Assembly: GCA_937920515.1 (NCBI GenBank)
Contig: CALEUG010000010.1
Location: forward strand, 19,838-83,837
DNA from: an uncultured bacterium
Lineage (GTDB): Bacteria; Acidobacteriota; Aminicenantia; Aminicenantales; Saccharicenantaceae
Direction of reading: 5' to 3'
DNA: 64,000 bases
The position numbers were made by a program, and so were the translations under genes. Within the stretch, counting starts at the first letter, position 1; each line of letters begins with the position of its first letter. Shown here in pieces: positions 1 through 7,313 of the stretch. The notes beneath the pieces are model-generated. The model was not told the DNA's origin. It worked only from the letters and a program-made list of their open reading frames with translations, and did no database searches.

Positions 1-1
1 T

Positions 2-871
2 GGCTATGGCAAGCTCACGGGTTACACCCAGGTGGAGGAGCTGGGCTACCTGGAAACTCCGATAATCCTGACCAACACCCTGAGCGTGCCGGAAGCCGCC
101 GCAGCCCTGGTCGATTACATTTTATCCCTGCCCGGAAACGAGCGGGTAGAATCGGTTAACCCGGTGGTGGGCGAAACCAACGACGGCTGGCTAAACGACA
201 TCCGGGCCAGAGCTGTTAAAAAGGAGCATGTCCTGGAAGCCATCAAGGCTGCGGCCGAAGGCCCGGTGGAAGAAGGGGCAGTCGGGGCCGGCACCGGAAC
301 CACCTGTTTCAGCTTTAAGGGTGGTATAGGCACCGCCTCCAGGAAGCTTCCAGCCAGCCGCGGCGGCTGGACAGTCGGCATCCTGGTCCAGACCAATTTC
401 GGCGGGGTGCTGCAGATTAAGGGCCTTCAGGTTGAAGAATTGCTGAAAAAAGAAACCGGGGTCGCAGGCGGGCCAGCGACTTCGGCCGGAGATGGGTCCT
501 GCCTGATAGTGGTGGCCACGGATGCCCCACTCGATAGCCGGAATCTGAAAAGGCTGGCCAAAAGGGCCCTGCTGGGCATCGCCAGGACCGGTGGCTATTA
601 TTCCAACGGCAGCGGCGATTATGCCGTCGCCTTTTCCACGGCCCCTCAGGTCCGGCTGGCTCACGCCGAACGGAGCCTGACCCAGAAGGTCGAGGTGGTC
701 AGGAACGAAGCCATGTCGGCTCTTTTCCAGGCAGCAGCCGAAGCCTCGGAAGAAGCCATCCTTAATTCTCTTTTTAGAGCCCGGACCATGACCGGAAAAG
801 ACGGTCACCGGGCCGAAGCCCTGCCACTGGAGAAATTGACATCCTATCTGGAGAGATTCAGGCATGAATAA
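2..871 (+). CDS. P1 family (S58, DmpA/BapA-type) aminopeptidase, 5' end cut off by the window
   Basis: The frame is open from base 2, before the first possible start (GTG at 32), and the upstream residues GYGKLTGYTQVEE already match the conserved start of the family, so the gene begins outside the window. Family members are N-terminal-nucleophile hydrolases that remove L- or D-aminoacyl groups from small peptides, amides or esters. Visible landmarks are the TNT.SV segment, the G-G-T-G-rich loop with CFSFKGGIGTASR, VGILVQTNFGG, and GDGSCLIVVATDAPL, where the Gly-Ser junction is the expected self-cleavage site and the Ser the nucleophile. No signal peptide can be judged because the N-terminus is missing. 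The last 8 bases overlap the next gene, a racemase, suggesting coupled translation and a shared role in peptide or D-amino-acid turnover (inference). Confidence 0.88.
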   Translation, partial: GYGKLTGYTQVEELGYLETPIILTNTLSVPEAAAALVDYILSLPGNERVESVNPVVGETNDGWLNDIRARAVKKEHVLEAIKAAAEGPVEEGAVGAGTGTTCFSFKGGIGTASRKLPASRGGWTVGILVQTNFGGVLQIKGLQVEELLKKETGVAGGPATSAGDGSCLIVVATDAPLDSRNLKRLAKRALLGIARTGGYYSNGSGDYAVAFSTAPQVRLAHAERSLTQKVEVVRNEAMSALFQAAAEASEEAILNSLFRARTMTGKDGHRAEALPLEKLTSYLERFRHE

Positions 872-1607
872 AAGCAAGAAGACAGGTAAAATCGCCGGCA
901 TACTGGGGGGCATGGGGCCGGAAGCAACAGCCCGTTTTTTCGAGCTGGTCATAAAAAATACCGACGCTGCCCGCGACCAGGAACATCTCAGGATAATAGT
1001 CTGCAACTGGCCCCGGGTTCCTGACAGGACGAAGGCCATACTCTACGGCGGTGAGAACCCGCTGCCCCAGATGATAGACGGCCTTAACATTCTGGACAGG
1101 GCCGGGGCTGAACTGGTGGCCATTCCCTGCATGACAGCCCATTACTTTTTGCCAGAACTCAGGAAAAGAACCAGGCTGAAACTCCTGGACCTGGTGGCCG
1201 GGACAGCAGGCTGGACCAGGGTCAACCTGCCGGGGGCCAGAGCGGTTGGGCTCCTGGCCACCGAGGGCACGGTGGCCACCGGCCTGTTCCAGAAGGCTTT
1301 CCGCCGGCAGAAAATAAAAATCATCCTGCCCTCACCGCAAAGCCAGAAGAAAATCATGGAAGCCATATATGGAAAAAATGGAATCAAGGCGGGCTTCAGC
1401 CACGGGCGGCCGGCCCGGCTCCTGCGGGAGGCGGCCCAAGAGCTGGTAGAAAACGGAGCCAGCGCCGTCATAGCCGGCTGTACCGAAATTCCCCTGGCCC
1501 TGAAACCGGGCCAGCTACCGGTTCCGCTCGTCGACCCGATGCTCATCGGAGCCAGGGAGCTTATCAGACGGGCCGGGGGCCGGCTGAGGAAAATTCCGGT
1601 TTCTTGA
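864..1607 (+). CDS. Aspartate/glutamate racemase family protein
   Basis: A 247-residue cytosolic protein opening with GILGGMGPEATARFF, the signature of cofactor-independent aspartate/glutamate racemases. The two catalytic cysteines expected in the family are visible in AIPCMTAHYF (first half) and AGCTEIPLAL (second half). The first is normally followed by Asn (CNT); here it is Met (CMT), so substrate choice may differ from classical aspartate racemase. Start codon ATG overlaps the end of the S58 peptidase gene by 8 bases, and the stop codon lies inside the -35 box of the rpsU promoter. It could be an Asp/Glu racemase or a related hydantoin/maleate-type family enzyme; broad class is certain, substrate is not. 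Confidence 0.85.
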   Translation: MNKSKKTGKIAGILGGMGPEATARFFELVIKNTDAARDQEHLRIIVCNWPRVPDRTKAILYGGENPLPQMIDGLNILDRAGAELVAIPCMTAHYFLPELRKRTRLKLLDLVAGTAGWTRVNLPGARAVGLLATEGTVATGLFQKAFRRQKIKIILPSPQSQKKIMEAIYGKNGIKAGFSHGRPARLLREAAQELVENGASAVIAGCTEIPLALKPGQLPVPLVDPMLIGARELIRRAGGRLRKIPVS

Positions 1608-1632
1608 CAAAATCACGCCAATCAAGTATAAA
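1604..1632 (+). promoter_or_regulatory. Sigma-70 promoter of rpsU
   Basis: TTGACA (1604-1609), a 17-base spacer and TATAAA (1627-1632): a perfect -35 and a near-perfect -10. It overlaps the stop codon of the racemase gene and lies 38 bases before the rpsU start, so rpsU is probably transcribed independently of the upstream pair. Confidence 0.8.
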
Positions 1633-1669
1633 AATCAATGACTTTCCAGAAGTGAGGAGGTGAAACTCA

Positions 1670-1876
1670 GTGGCTTTTGTGGTTGTTGATGACGGAGAAA
1701 GTCTGGAATCGGCACTCAGACGGTTCAAGAGAAAAGTTCAGCAGGAAGCAATCATCAAGGAAATCAAGAAGCACTCGGTCTACCTGAAGCCCGGAGAGAA
1801 GCGACGGCTCAAAGAGGCCCAGGCCCGGAAAAGAATGCGCCGCAGACTGAAAAGAGAACGCGACTTCGAATATTGA
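1670..1876 (+). CDS. rpsU: 30S ribosomal protein S21
   Basis: A 68-residue, very basic protein (MAFVVVDDGESLESALRRF...) with the usual S21 arrangement: a short beta start, then Arg/Lys-rich helices ending in RRRLKRERDFEY. S21 binds the small subunit near the anti-Shine-Dalgarno region and assists initiation. The start is GTG at 1670, chosen because GAGGAGG ends 8 bases before it and the product begins exactly as in S21 homologues. A strong sigma-70 promoter sits just upstream. lipA follows after 57 bases on the same strand. Confidence 0.95.
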   Translation: MAFVVVDDGESLESALRRFKRKVQQEAIIKEIKKHSVYLKPGEKRRLKEAQARKRMRRRLKRERDFEY

Positions 1877-1933
1877 TCTCCAGTCGGGAAAGTTTTCCTT
1901 ATCGGCCTGAATTGTGGATAAAGAGTAACGGGG

Positions 1934-2800
1934 TTGGACCATTTAAAAAAGCCTGACTGGCTGAAAGTCAAATTGCCTTCGGGTGGAGCTTTTTTCCAGG
2001 TGTCTGAAATTCTCAGGAGCCGCGGTCTGCATACCATCTGCCAGAGCGCCCGCTGTCCCAACATAGGTGAATGCTGGGAAAGGCGGACGGCCACTTTCCT
2101 GATACTGGGAGACATCTGTACCCGAAATTGCGGCTTCTGCGCCGTGACCAAGGGCCAGCCCCTGCCCCTCGACGAGCGAGAGCCCGAAACCGTGCTGGAA
2201 GCTATAAGAGAAATGGGCCTGCGTTATGCGGTGATAACTTCGGTCACCAGGGACGACCTGCCCGATGGCGGGGCCGGGCATTTTGCCCGAACCATCAGGC
2301 TGATCAAAGATAATTCGCCCATAACCAGGATAGAAGTCCTGGTCCCCGATTTCGGCGGCGATGAATCCTCGCTGCGCCGGGTGCTGGAGGCCGGGCCTGA
2401 CGTTTTAAACCACAACCTGGAAACAACCCTGAGCCTCTACCCGCGGATAAACCGTCCTCGTGAAAATTACTTCCGCTCGCTGAAACTCCTGAAAAGCGCG
2501 GCCGGCCTGGGGGCCATAACTAAATCCGGCCTGATGGTCGGGCTGGGCGAAAGCCGGGATGACCTGAAGAGGGCTCTCCAAGACCTCAGGCAGGCCGGCT
2601 GCCAGCTCCTGACCATTGGCCAGTACCTGCAGCCCGGGCCCCGGCAGGTTCCCGTAGCCCGCTACTATAAGCCTGAAGAGTTTTCTTCCTGGAAGGAATA
2701 TGCCCTGGGCCTGGGATTCCGGCAGGTGGTGGCCGGCCCCCTGGTCAGGAGTTCTTACTTCGCCGAGAGCCTTTTCCAGTCGAGCAGGAGTCAAAACTGA
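1934..2800 (+). CDS. lipA: Lipoyl synthase
   Basis: Radical SAM enzyme that inserts two sulfurs into octanoyl-protein to make the lipoyl cofactor of 2-oxoacid dehydrogenases and the glycine cleavage system. The protein (288 aa) shows both cluster motifs: auxiliary cluster cysteines 36, 41 and 47 (CQSARCPNIGEC) and the radical SAM triad 62, 66 and 69 (CTRNCGFC). The C-terminus has the conserved RSSY motif (RSSYFAESLF) whose Ser ligates the auxiliary cluster. The start is TTG at 1934, the only in-frame position that gives the family N-terminus; its ribosome-binding site is weak. The stop overlaps the ATG of the next gene by one base (TGATG), so the two are translationally coupled. No lipB is nearby. 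Confidence 0.95.
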   Translation: MDHLKKPDWLKVKLPSGGAFFQVSEILRSRGLHTICQSARCPNIGECWERRTATFLILGDICTRNCGFCAVTKGQPLPLDEREPETVLEAIREMGLRYAVITSVTRDDLPDGGAGHFARTIRLIKDNSPITRIEVLVPDFGGDESSLRRVLEAGPDVLNHNLETTLSLYPRINRPRENYFRSLKLLKSAAGLGAITKSGLMVGLGESRDDLKRALQDLRQAGCQLLTIGQYLQPGPRQVPVARYYKPEEFSSWKEYALGLGFRQVVAGPLVRSSYFAESLFQSSRSQN

Positions 2801-3540
2801 TGCGCTACCTGGTCTTTTCGGATATTCATGGTAACCTGGAAGCTCTGGAAGCGGTGCTGGAGCACGCCAGCCGGAAGAAAATAGACCATTATATCTTTCT
2901 CGGCGACCTGGTGGGCTACGGAGCCTCGCCCAACGAGGTCATACAGAAGGTTCTATCCCTGAAGCACCTGGTCATGGTCCGGGGAAATCACGACAAGGCG
3001 GTCTGCGGCCTGGATTCCATCCAGACCTTCAATCCCATCGCGGCCGCGGCCATCCAGTGGACCAGGAAAACCCTGACCAAAAAATACGTTCACCTGCTGA
3101 CCGGCCTGGCCAAGGGTCCGCTGGTTGTTCACAAAAACCTCACCATCTGTCACGGGTCGCCCTTCGATGAGGATTATTACATATTCGGAGAGTTCGACGC
3201 GGTTGAAGCTTTCGGTTACTTCGATACCCAGCTCTGCCTTTTTGGCCACACCCACTTTCCGTTTGTCTATATCGAAAAAGAACAGACGGTGGAAGGCACC
3301 TTTGTCCAGGAGAACCCGTATGAAATCAGGCTGGAAAAGGGAGCCCGCTACCTCATCAACCCGGGCTCGGTCGGCCAGCCCCGCGACCGCAACCCGAAGG
3401 CCGCTTATGCCATCTATGACAGCGAGCAGCGCAGAATAAAATTCTACCGGGTTGAATACGACCTCAAAGAAAGCCAGAAAAAGATTCTGGCCGCCAGTTT
3501 ACCATCCGCCCTGGCCGAAAGGCTGGGGCTCGGAATTTAA
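2800..3540 (+). CDS. Calcineurin-like metallophosphoesterase (YfcE/MJ0936 class)
   Basis: A 246-residue cytosolic phosphoesterase. The five metal-binding blocks are visible: SDIHGN (Asp8, His10), GDLVGYG (Asp36), RGNHD (Asn63, His64), CHGSP, and FGHTH near residue 150. Family members hydrolyse phosphodiesters or phosphomonoesters using two divalent metals; the real substrate cannot be read from sequence. The ATG overlaps the lipA stop by one base. Related proteins are often annotated as diadenosine-tetraphosphatase-like, which is an alternative but not supported by anything specific here. Confidence 0.87.
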   Translation: MRYLVFSDIHGNLEALEAVLEHASRKKIDHYIFLGDLVGYGASPNEVIQKVLSLKHLVMVRGNHDKAVCGLDSIQTFNPIAAAAIQWTRKTLTKKYVHLLTGLAKGPLVVHKNLTICHGSPFDEDYYIFGEFDAVEAFGYFDTQLCLFGHTHFPFVYIEKEQTVEGTFVQENPYEIRLEKGARYLINPGSVGQPRDRNPKAAYAIYDSEQRRIKFYRVEYDLKESQKKILAASLPSALAERLGLGI

Positions 3541-4027
3541 CCCGGTCCGGCCTGCAACAACGGAGCACCCCCGGGGACAGCGGCCAGCATCATTTCCACT
3601 GCTCAACCGGGATATTGTGATTATGACTGTTACTGTTTCTTCTCAATATATGAATGAATCTTCATATATAGCCCATCTTCGTATTAGCCGGTCAAAACAA
3701 TATATCCGGTAGAGGAAGAAAGATTTATAACCCCTTCTTTTTGCCAGATTTGCACCCGATCAAAACGCCCGCGAAATACTATCCTGTTTCTAAGCTTAAT
3801 AGCTTAATATTCTGGCCCCGAACCATATTCTTATCCAGATATAATTTTATATATATTCACCAGGATAATATGTTTTTTATAAAACAACAGGGAGCTGAAC
3901 CTCACAATTTATCAGCTGAGAATCGAAAAGGATCTGCTCACTCAACAGCCGCTTCCTGCCTGGATGGCTTAAATCATCGCCGGACTGAAGTCAAAGGGTT
4001 GCCTTTTATCACCCGGACACTTATTTC
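3541..4027. other. AT-rich convergent intergenic region
   Basis: This gap lies between two genes that end toward each other. It is much richer in A+T than its neighbours and contains no frame with coding character. It holds one striking dyad, TATATGAA-N6-TTCATATA (listed separately), and a looser TTATCC/GGATAA pair around 3832-3868. No clear terminator hairpin with a T-run was seen. Confidence 0.6.
3647..3668. repeat. Palindrome TATATGAA-N6-TTCATATA, copy 1
   Basis: Two perfect 8-base inverted arms (3647-3654 and 3661-3668) around the spacer TGAATC. An element with identical arms and the same spacer length is found at 59681-59702. The form is that of a dimeric-regulator operator or a small hairpin, but this copy lies between two convergent gene ends, not in front of a gene. 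Confidence 0.6.
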
Positions 4028-4891
4028 CTAAAAGGTTTTCAGGCGGGGATTGGCGTAGCAGTAAACACAGGCCGCCGGGCAGCTCTGGGTGTAGCTGCCT
4101 ATGTCAATCGACTCGGTGCAGAGACAATCTTTCCTCTGGGTCCGGTCCTTGGTGGTGGAAGCCGGTTCGCCTGCCGGATGAAGCCTGGAAAGCCAGGCCC
4201 CGTCGAGGCAGGAGGAAGCTTTCACCCCTGGAAGACTGGCCACTTCAGCCTGGGAGCAGCTCCAGAGTTCCAGTCCGTATTCAGCAGCCACCTTAACCAG
4301 TTTCTGAACCGCTTCCCTTTTTTCTTCCGGGCCGGGGTCGTAAAAATCAAGCCCGGTCTTCCTGGCCCTGACCACCGCCTTTTTATACCACTGGGTAAAG
4401 CTGAAGCGGACAGTGGTTATGCCCCACCGGCTTATTTCCCTGGCCAGCCCGGCAAAAAAATTCAGGTTGGTTTTTAGCTCCAGGCCCTCCCTCCAGAAGA
4501 CTACAGGGTCGAACCGCACAGAAATCCTTTCCGGTCGCCCTGCCACTTCCAGCAATCGAGGGAGCTGTCCCAGGGCGGATGCCGGAGCCGGAGCTAACCT
4601 TTCAACCGAAGTGCCCCCCAGCCCGGTTATGGTGAAATGAAAATAGACCTGGGCATAATCAGCTAATATGTCTTTAAGCCCGCAACGATTCTCCAGCAGC
4701 GGCCTGAAGTTCTTGGACCAGAGAACCAGGGTGTGGACGCCTTCAGGGCTGAGGTCGACGCTGATTTCCGACCTCCGGCCGTGATGGAAAAAACTTGCCC
4801 GGCGTTTTTTCAAACAGGCGGCCAGCCAGTCAGGATAAAAGGCTACCAGGTCCGTTCTCCTGGAAGCGCTGATTATCCTCTTCATCGCCAT
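4028..4891 (-). CDS. DUF1848 family protein with C-terminal cysteine cluster
   Basis: A 287-residue protein beginning MAMKRIISASRRTDLVAFYPDWL, the characteristic opening of the DUF1848 family (ISASRRTDIPAF). The C-terminus carries CLCTESIDIGSYTQSCPAACVYCYANP, a dense cysteine set (C-x-C, then C-x3-C-x2-C) resembling an iron-sulfur site; the AACVYCYANP segment looks like the CxxxCxxC logic of radical SAM proteins but at the wrong end of the protein. Function is unknown in the family. It stands alone on the minus strand with about 380 bases of non-coding DNA upstream. A second Met two codons in (MKRI) is an equally possible start. Confidence 0.85.
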   Translation of the reverse strand: MAMKRIISASRRTDLVAFYPDWLAACLKKRRASFFHHGRRSEISVDLSPEGVHTLVLWSKNFRPLLENRCGLKDILADYAQVYFHFTITGLGGTSVERLAPAPASALGQLPRLLEVAGRPERISVRFDPVVFWREGLELKTNLNFFAGLAREISRWGITTVRFSFTQWYKKAVVRARKTGLDFYDPGPEEKREAVQKLVKVAAEYGLELWSCSQAEVASLPGVKASSCLDGAWLSRLHPAGEPASTTKDRTQRKDCLCTESIDIGSYTQSCPAACVYCYANPRLKTF

Positions 4892-5274
4892 CTCAAATCC
4901 TGGTTCTGATTAATTATAAGCCAGATATGAGATTGATAATACCAGCAGCCCCAATCATCTGCCGGGGCCGGAGCAAGCCGGGCCAGGGCCCAGCCCACTT
5001 TTTGGGGCATCTTCTTTCTGCCAGGCCATACTAAAACCTTAATTTTTAGAGCCTGAAAAAAGTCTGGCCGGTTGAAGGGCGTTGGTATTAGATTTTGAGA
5101 AAGCCATTTTTTCGATAATTAACATTTTTTATAGAAGCGTTCTGAAGTGAATTATTAAACCACCTTTTGTCTCAGCCAGCTGCCGGAAGTTCTATCCGCC
5201 ACTCCCCATATAAATAAATAAGTAGCATTTGCCAATCATTCTAAAACCGGATGAGAGATGAATTTTACCGGGGG
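4892..5274. other. Non-coding gap
   Basis: Between the start of the DUF1848 gene and the end of the zinc-ribbon/RDD gene, both on the minus strand. The sequence is AT-rich with no coding frame, no convincing terminator and no conserved RNA structure that I can recognise. Confidence 0.5.
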
Positions 5275-6768
5275 TCAGAGGCTGTCCTCTTCTTCCTCGC
5301 TCTCGCGGAATAACCGGTCTCCCAGTGTTTCCCCGATAAAGAAGTAAAAAAGGAAAAAGTAGAAAAAGGTCACGATCAACAGGTAGAGCAACAGGCCGCT
5401 GCCGGCCAGTCCGAAGAGCTTAAAGATGGTGGTCTGCATCGACCTGGCCGCTATCCAGATGGAAACCAGCCAGAACATGACCAGGAAAAGAAGGTCAAAC
5501 ATCTTGGCCTTGACAAAATTCTTGAAGCCCAGTGGAGGCAAAGGACGGGCTTCCCCGGATTGGATAGCTGCGGAAATGGCCCGGCCGGTCGCGGCCGGTT
5601 CGGCCGTCTCCCGGAAAATCTCCCCGGTTCCGCTTTCAATTTCTTCCTCTTCTCTTTCTAACTCTTCTTCCAGTTCCAGCTCGACCTCGCTGCCTGTCTC
5701 TTCTCCGGATTCAGCCGCCTCCAGTCCACTCCGGGTCAGCCTCTCCGGAAAACCCATGGTGGGCTCGGTCGGCATCTTTTCCTCCTCCGGCCAGAGTTCA
5801 TCCGTTTCAACTTCAACCTTTTCCCTGGCCTTAGCTTCGCTGCCACCCCCGGCACCGGTGAGCAATTCGGTGGAGGCTGTCTTAACCTCTTTAATCCAGG
5901 AAGGAACTTCGCCCGTTCCTTCTGCGCCCTTTCCCGAAGCCTTCAACTTCTCCTTAAGATGTTCCTTTTCTTTTTCTTCAAGCACCCTGAAGAAATCTTC
6001 CACTTCTCTCCGGCCCAGTTCGGTGGTGGCCCCTATCTTATCCAGCTCGGCTGACTCAAAAGCAGGAGAAACCGCCTCTTCTTCACTCTCTTCCACTTCG
6101 TACGATTCAGCCGCTACCCTTCTTTCCTTAAGCGCCAGCTCTTCTACCATCCGGGTGACCAGACCGGGCAGCGTTTCCGCTGGAGTTTCCCCGGCTTCTT
6201 CCTTTTCCTCTTTTCGGCGCAGTTCTTCTACTATCCTGGTGACCACTCCCGGACCTTTCTCTGCCTGTTCTTCTGGCCCGGCTACACCCTCTGACAGCAC
6301 TTCCTTTTTTATTTTCTCCACCAGGTAATCTTCCATTTTGGGTGATATTGCCTGTTGTTGTCCCGGGGTTTCCGGCTCTGGCTTTCCGGGAAAAAGCAAC
6401 TTCTCTTCTTCCGGTAATGAAAGGTCCCGGGATTTTATTTTCTTGCGGGCAGCAGCGGTAATTTTTTCAACCTCAGCCTCTTCCAGCAGAGCCGTGTCTT
6501 CTGTCAAAATAACTTCTCCCGTCGCTTCCCCTGTTTCTTCTTCCGGCTCCGGTTCTTCAGCGATTTCTCCCGGTTCTGTCTCGAGCTCCTCTTCAGCCGG
6601 GAATTCCGACTCCTCTTTTTGCCGGTCATCTTCTATGATTTTGTCACCCGGAATTTCTTCTTCTATCTCTTCGTCCTCGGGGAAAAGAAGCTGGGTTCCG
6701 CAGTTCTTGCAGTACTGGTCCTGATCGCTTATTAAGGCCCGGCAGTAGGGACAGCGCTTGATGCCCAT
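5275..6768 (-). CDS. Zinc-ribbon, acidic low-complexity, RDD-like membrane protein
   Basis: A 497-residue protein of three parts. Residues 1-26 form a zinc ribbon (Cys6, Cys9, Cys20, Cys23). Residues about 30-405 are a long Glu-rich, presumably disordered linker. The C-terminal 90 residues contain two hydrophobic helices and end in IGETLGDRLF, matching the end of RDD-family membrane domains (G-x-T-x-G-K-R); the first RDD motif is degenerate (AKMFDLLFL). Within the linker a module is repeated: PGVVTRIVEELRRKEE and PGLVTRMVEELALKER, with a weaker third near MEDYLVEKIKKEVL. The likely picture is a cytoplasmic sensor or adaptor tail tethered to the membrane; the function is unknown. A good sigma-70 promoter lies directly upstream. 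Confidence 0.8.
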   Translation of the reverse strand: MGIKRCPYCRALISDQDQYCKNCGTQLLFPEDEEIEEEIPGDKIIEDDRQKEESEFPAEEELETEPGEIAEEPEPEEETGEATGEVILTEDTALLEEAEVEKITAAARKKIKSRDLSLPEEEKLLFPGKPEPETPGQQQAISPKMEDYLVEKIKKEVLSEGVAGPEEQAEKGPGVVTRIVEELRRKEEKEEAGETPAETLPGLVTRMVEELALKERRVAAESYEVEESEEEAVSPAFESAELDKIGATTELGRREVEDFFRVLEEKEKEHLKEKLKASGKGAEGTGEVPSWIKEVKTASTELLTGAGGGSEAKAREKVEVETDELWPEEEKMPTEPTMGFPERLTRSGLEAAESGEETGSEVELELEEELEREEEEIESGTGEIFRETAEPAATGRAISAAIQSGEARPLPPLGFKNFVKAKMFDLLFLVMFWLVSIWIAARSMQTTIFKLFGLAGSGLLLYLLIVTFFYFFLFYFFIGETLGDRLFRESEEEEDSL

Positions 6769-6786
6769 AATGTTTTCGCTGTTTTA

Positions 6787-6815
6787 TTTATAAAACTAAA
6801 AAAATTTCCTGTCAA
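6787..6815 (-). promoter_or_regulatory. Sigma-70 promoter of the zinc-ribbon/RDD gene
   Basis: Read on the minus strand: TTGACA (6815-6810), a 17-base spacer, and TATAAA (6792-6787). The -10 lies 19 bases before the ATG, so the untranslated leader is very short. Confidence 0.75.
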
Positions 6816-6899
6816 TTAAATTTTTCCCCGGTCAGATCAACCCGTTTTTCTTCTCTTTTTCCCGGCCCGGGTGAAAATTGCAGGCCGCCATATTTCCGG

Positions 6900-6927
6900 T
6901 TGACAGGCGGAGCGATTTGGATAAAAT
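6900..6927 (+). promoter_or_regulatory. Sigma-70 promoter of tRNA-Val
   Basis: TTGACA (6900-6905), a 16-base spacer and TAAAAT (6922-6927). Predicted transcription start is a few bases before the tRNA at 6942. Confidence 0.7.
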
Positions 6928-6941
6928 TAAATCAGCCGGGT

Positions 6942-7016
6942 GGGCGATTAACTCAGTGGCAGAGTGCTACCTTCACACGGTAGAAGTCAGAGGTTCAAAT
7001 CCTCTATCGCCCACCA
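6942..7016 (+). tRNA. tRNA-Val (anticodon CAC), CCA encoded
   Basis: A complete cloverleaf: acceptor stem 6942-6948 with 7006-7012 (7 perfect pairs), D stem 6951-6954 with 6962-6965, anticodon stem 6967-6971 with 6979-6983, anticodon CAC at 6974-6976 in the loop TTCACAC, T stem 6989-6993 with 7001-7005 and T loop TTCAAAT. Discriminator A at 7013 and genomically encoded CCA at 7014-7016. CAC reads GTG, hence valine. Confidence 0.96.
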
Positions 7017-7144
7017 TTCAAACCTCCTTTAGCGCAAGAATAACAAATTATTCAAGTTTTTGAACCGGAATTCAAATTTATGAATTTTAACGACCAATGA
7101 ATATTCTATTTTACCTATTTTCAATAACTTAAATAACCACTGGT

Positions 7145-7161
7145 TTGGCACGATAATTGCT
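7145..7161 (+). promoter_or_regulatory. Sigma-54 (-24/-12) promoter of the TonB receptor gene
   Basis: TTGGCACGATAATTGCT matches the RpoN consensus YTGGCACG-N4-TTGCW at every defined position: GG of TGGCAC at 7147-7148 and GC of TTGC at 7159-7160, exactly 12 bases apart. Predicted start of transcription is near 7172, giving a leader of about 140 bases before the receptor ATG. Such promoters are silent without an AAA+ enhancer-binding activator; none is encoded in this window. Confidence 0.82.
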
Positions 7162-7196
7162 ATTAATAAAAGGCGATGAATGATAATTTATATCAG

Positions 7197-7269
7197 AGGA
7201 GGTGATAAGCAGAAAGGCAGCAAAATTTTCCTGCTTAATTATGGGCCGGGATGGCTGGCAGGCCATCCC
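7197..7269 (+). promoter_or_regulatory. Structured 5' leader of the TonB receptor with an unused strong Shine-Dalgarno
   Basis: AGGAGGTGAT at 7197-7206 is a ten-base match to the anti-Shine-Dalgarno, yet no start codon follows at a usable distance. It is followed by a small inverted pair AAGCAG (7207-7212)/CTGCTT (7231-7236) and an 8-bp hairpin GGGATGGC (7248-7255)/GCCATCCC (7262-7269). The working ribosome site, AAAGGAG (7296-7302), comes after these. This arrangement could be a standby ribosome site or a regulatory leader; the role is an inference. Confidence 0.45.
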
Positions 7270-7313
7270 AGGGTGATGGGACAAGAAATCATTCGAAAGG
7301 AGAACTGATTCGA

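Noticed and set aside
3741..4031. A 96-codon frame in the convergent gap
   Set aside because: AT-rich, no ribosome site, overlaps the end of the opposite gene, and no coding character.
5426..6328. A 300-codon Ser-rich plus-strand frame
   Set aside because: It is the antisense of the Glu-rich linker in the RDD gene: GAA/GAG read backward gives Ser/Phe codons. No ribosome site or domain.
6878..7063. A 61-codon frame across the tRNA region
   Set aside because: It is a translation of the tRNA-Val gene (the VAECYLHTVEVRGSNPLSP pattern is a well-known tRNA artefact).
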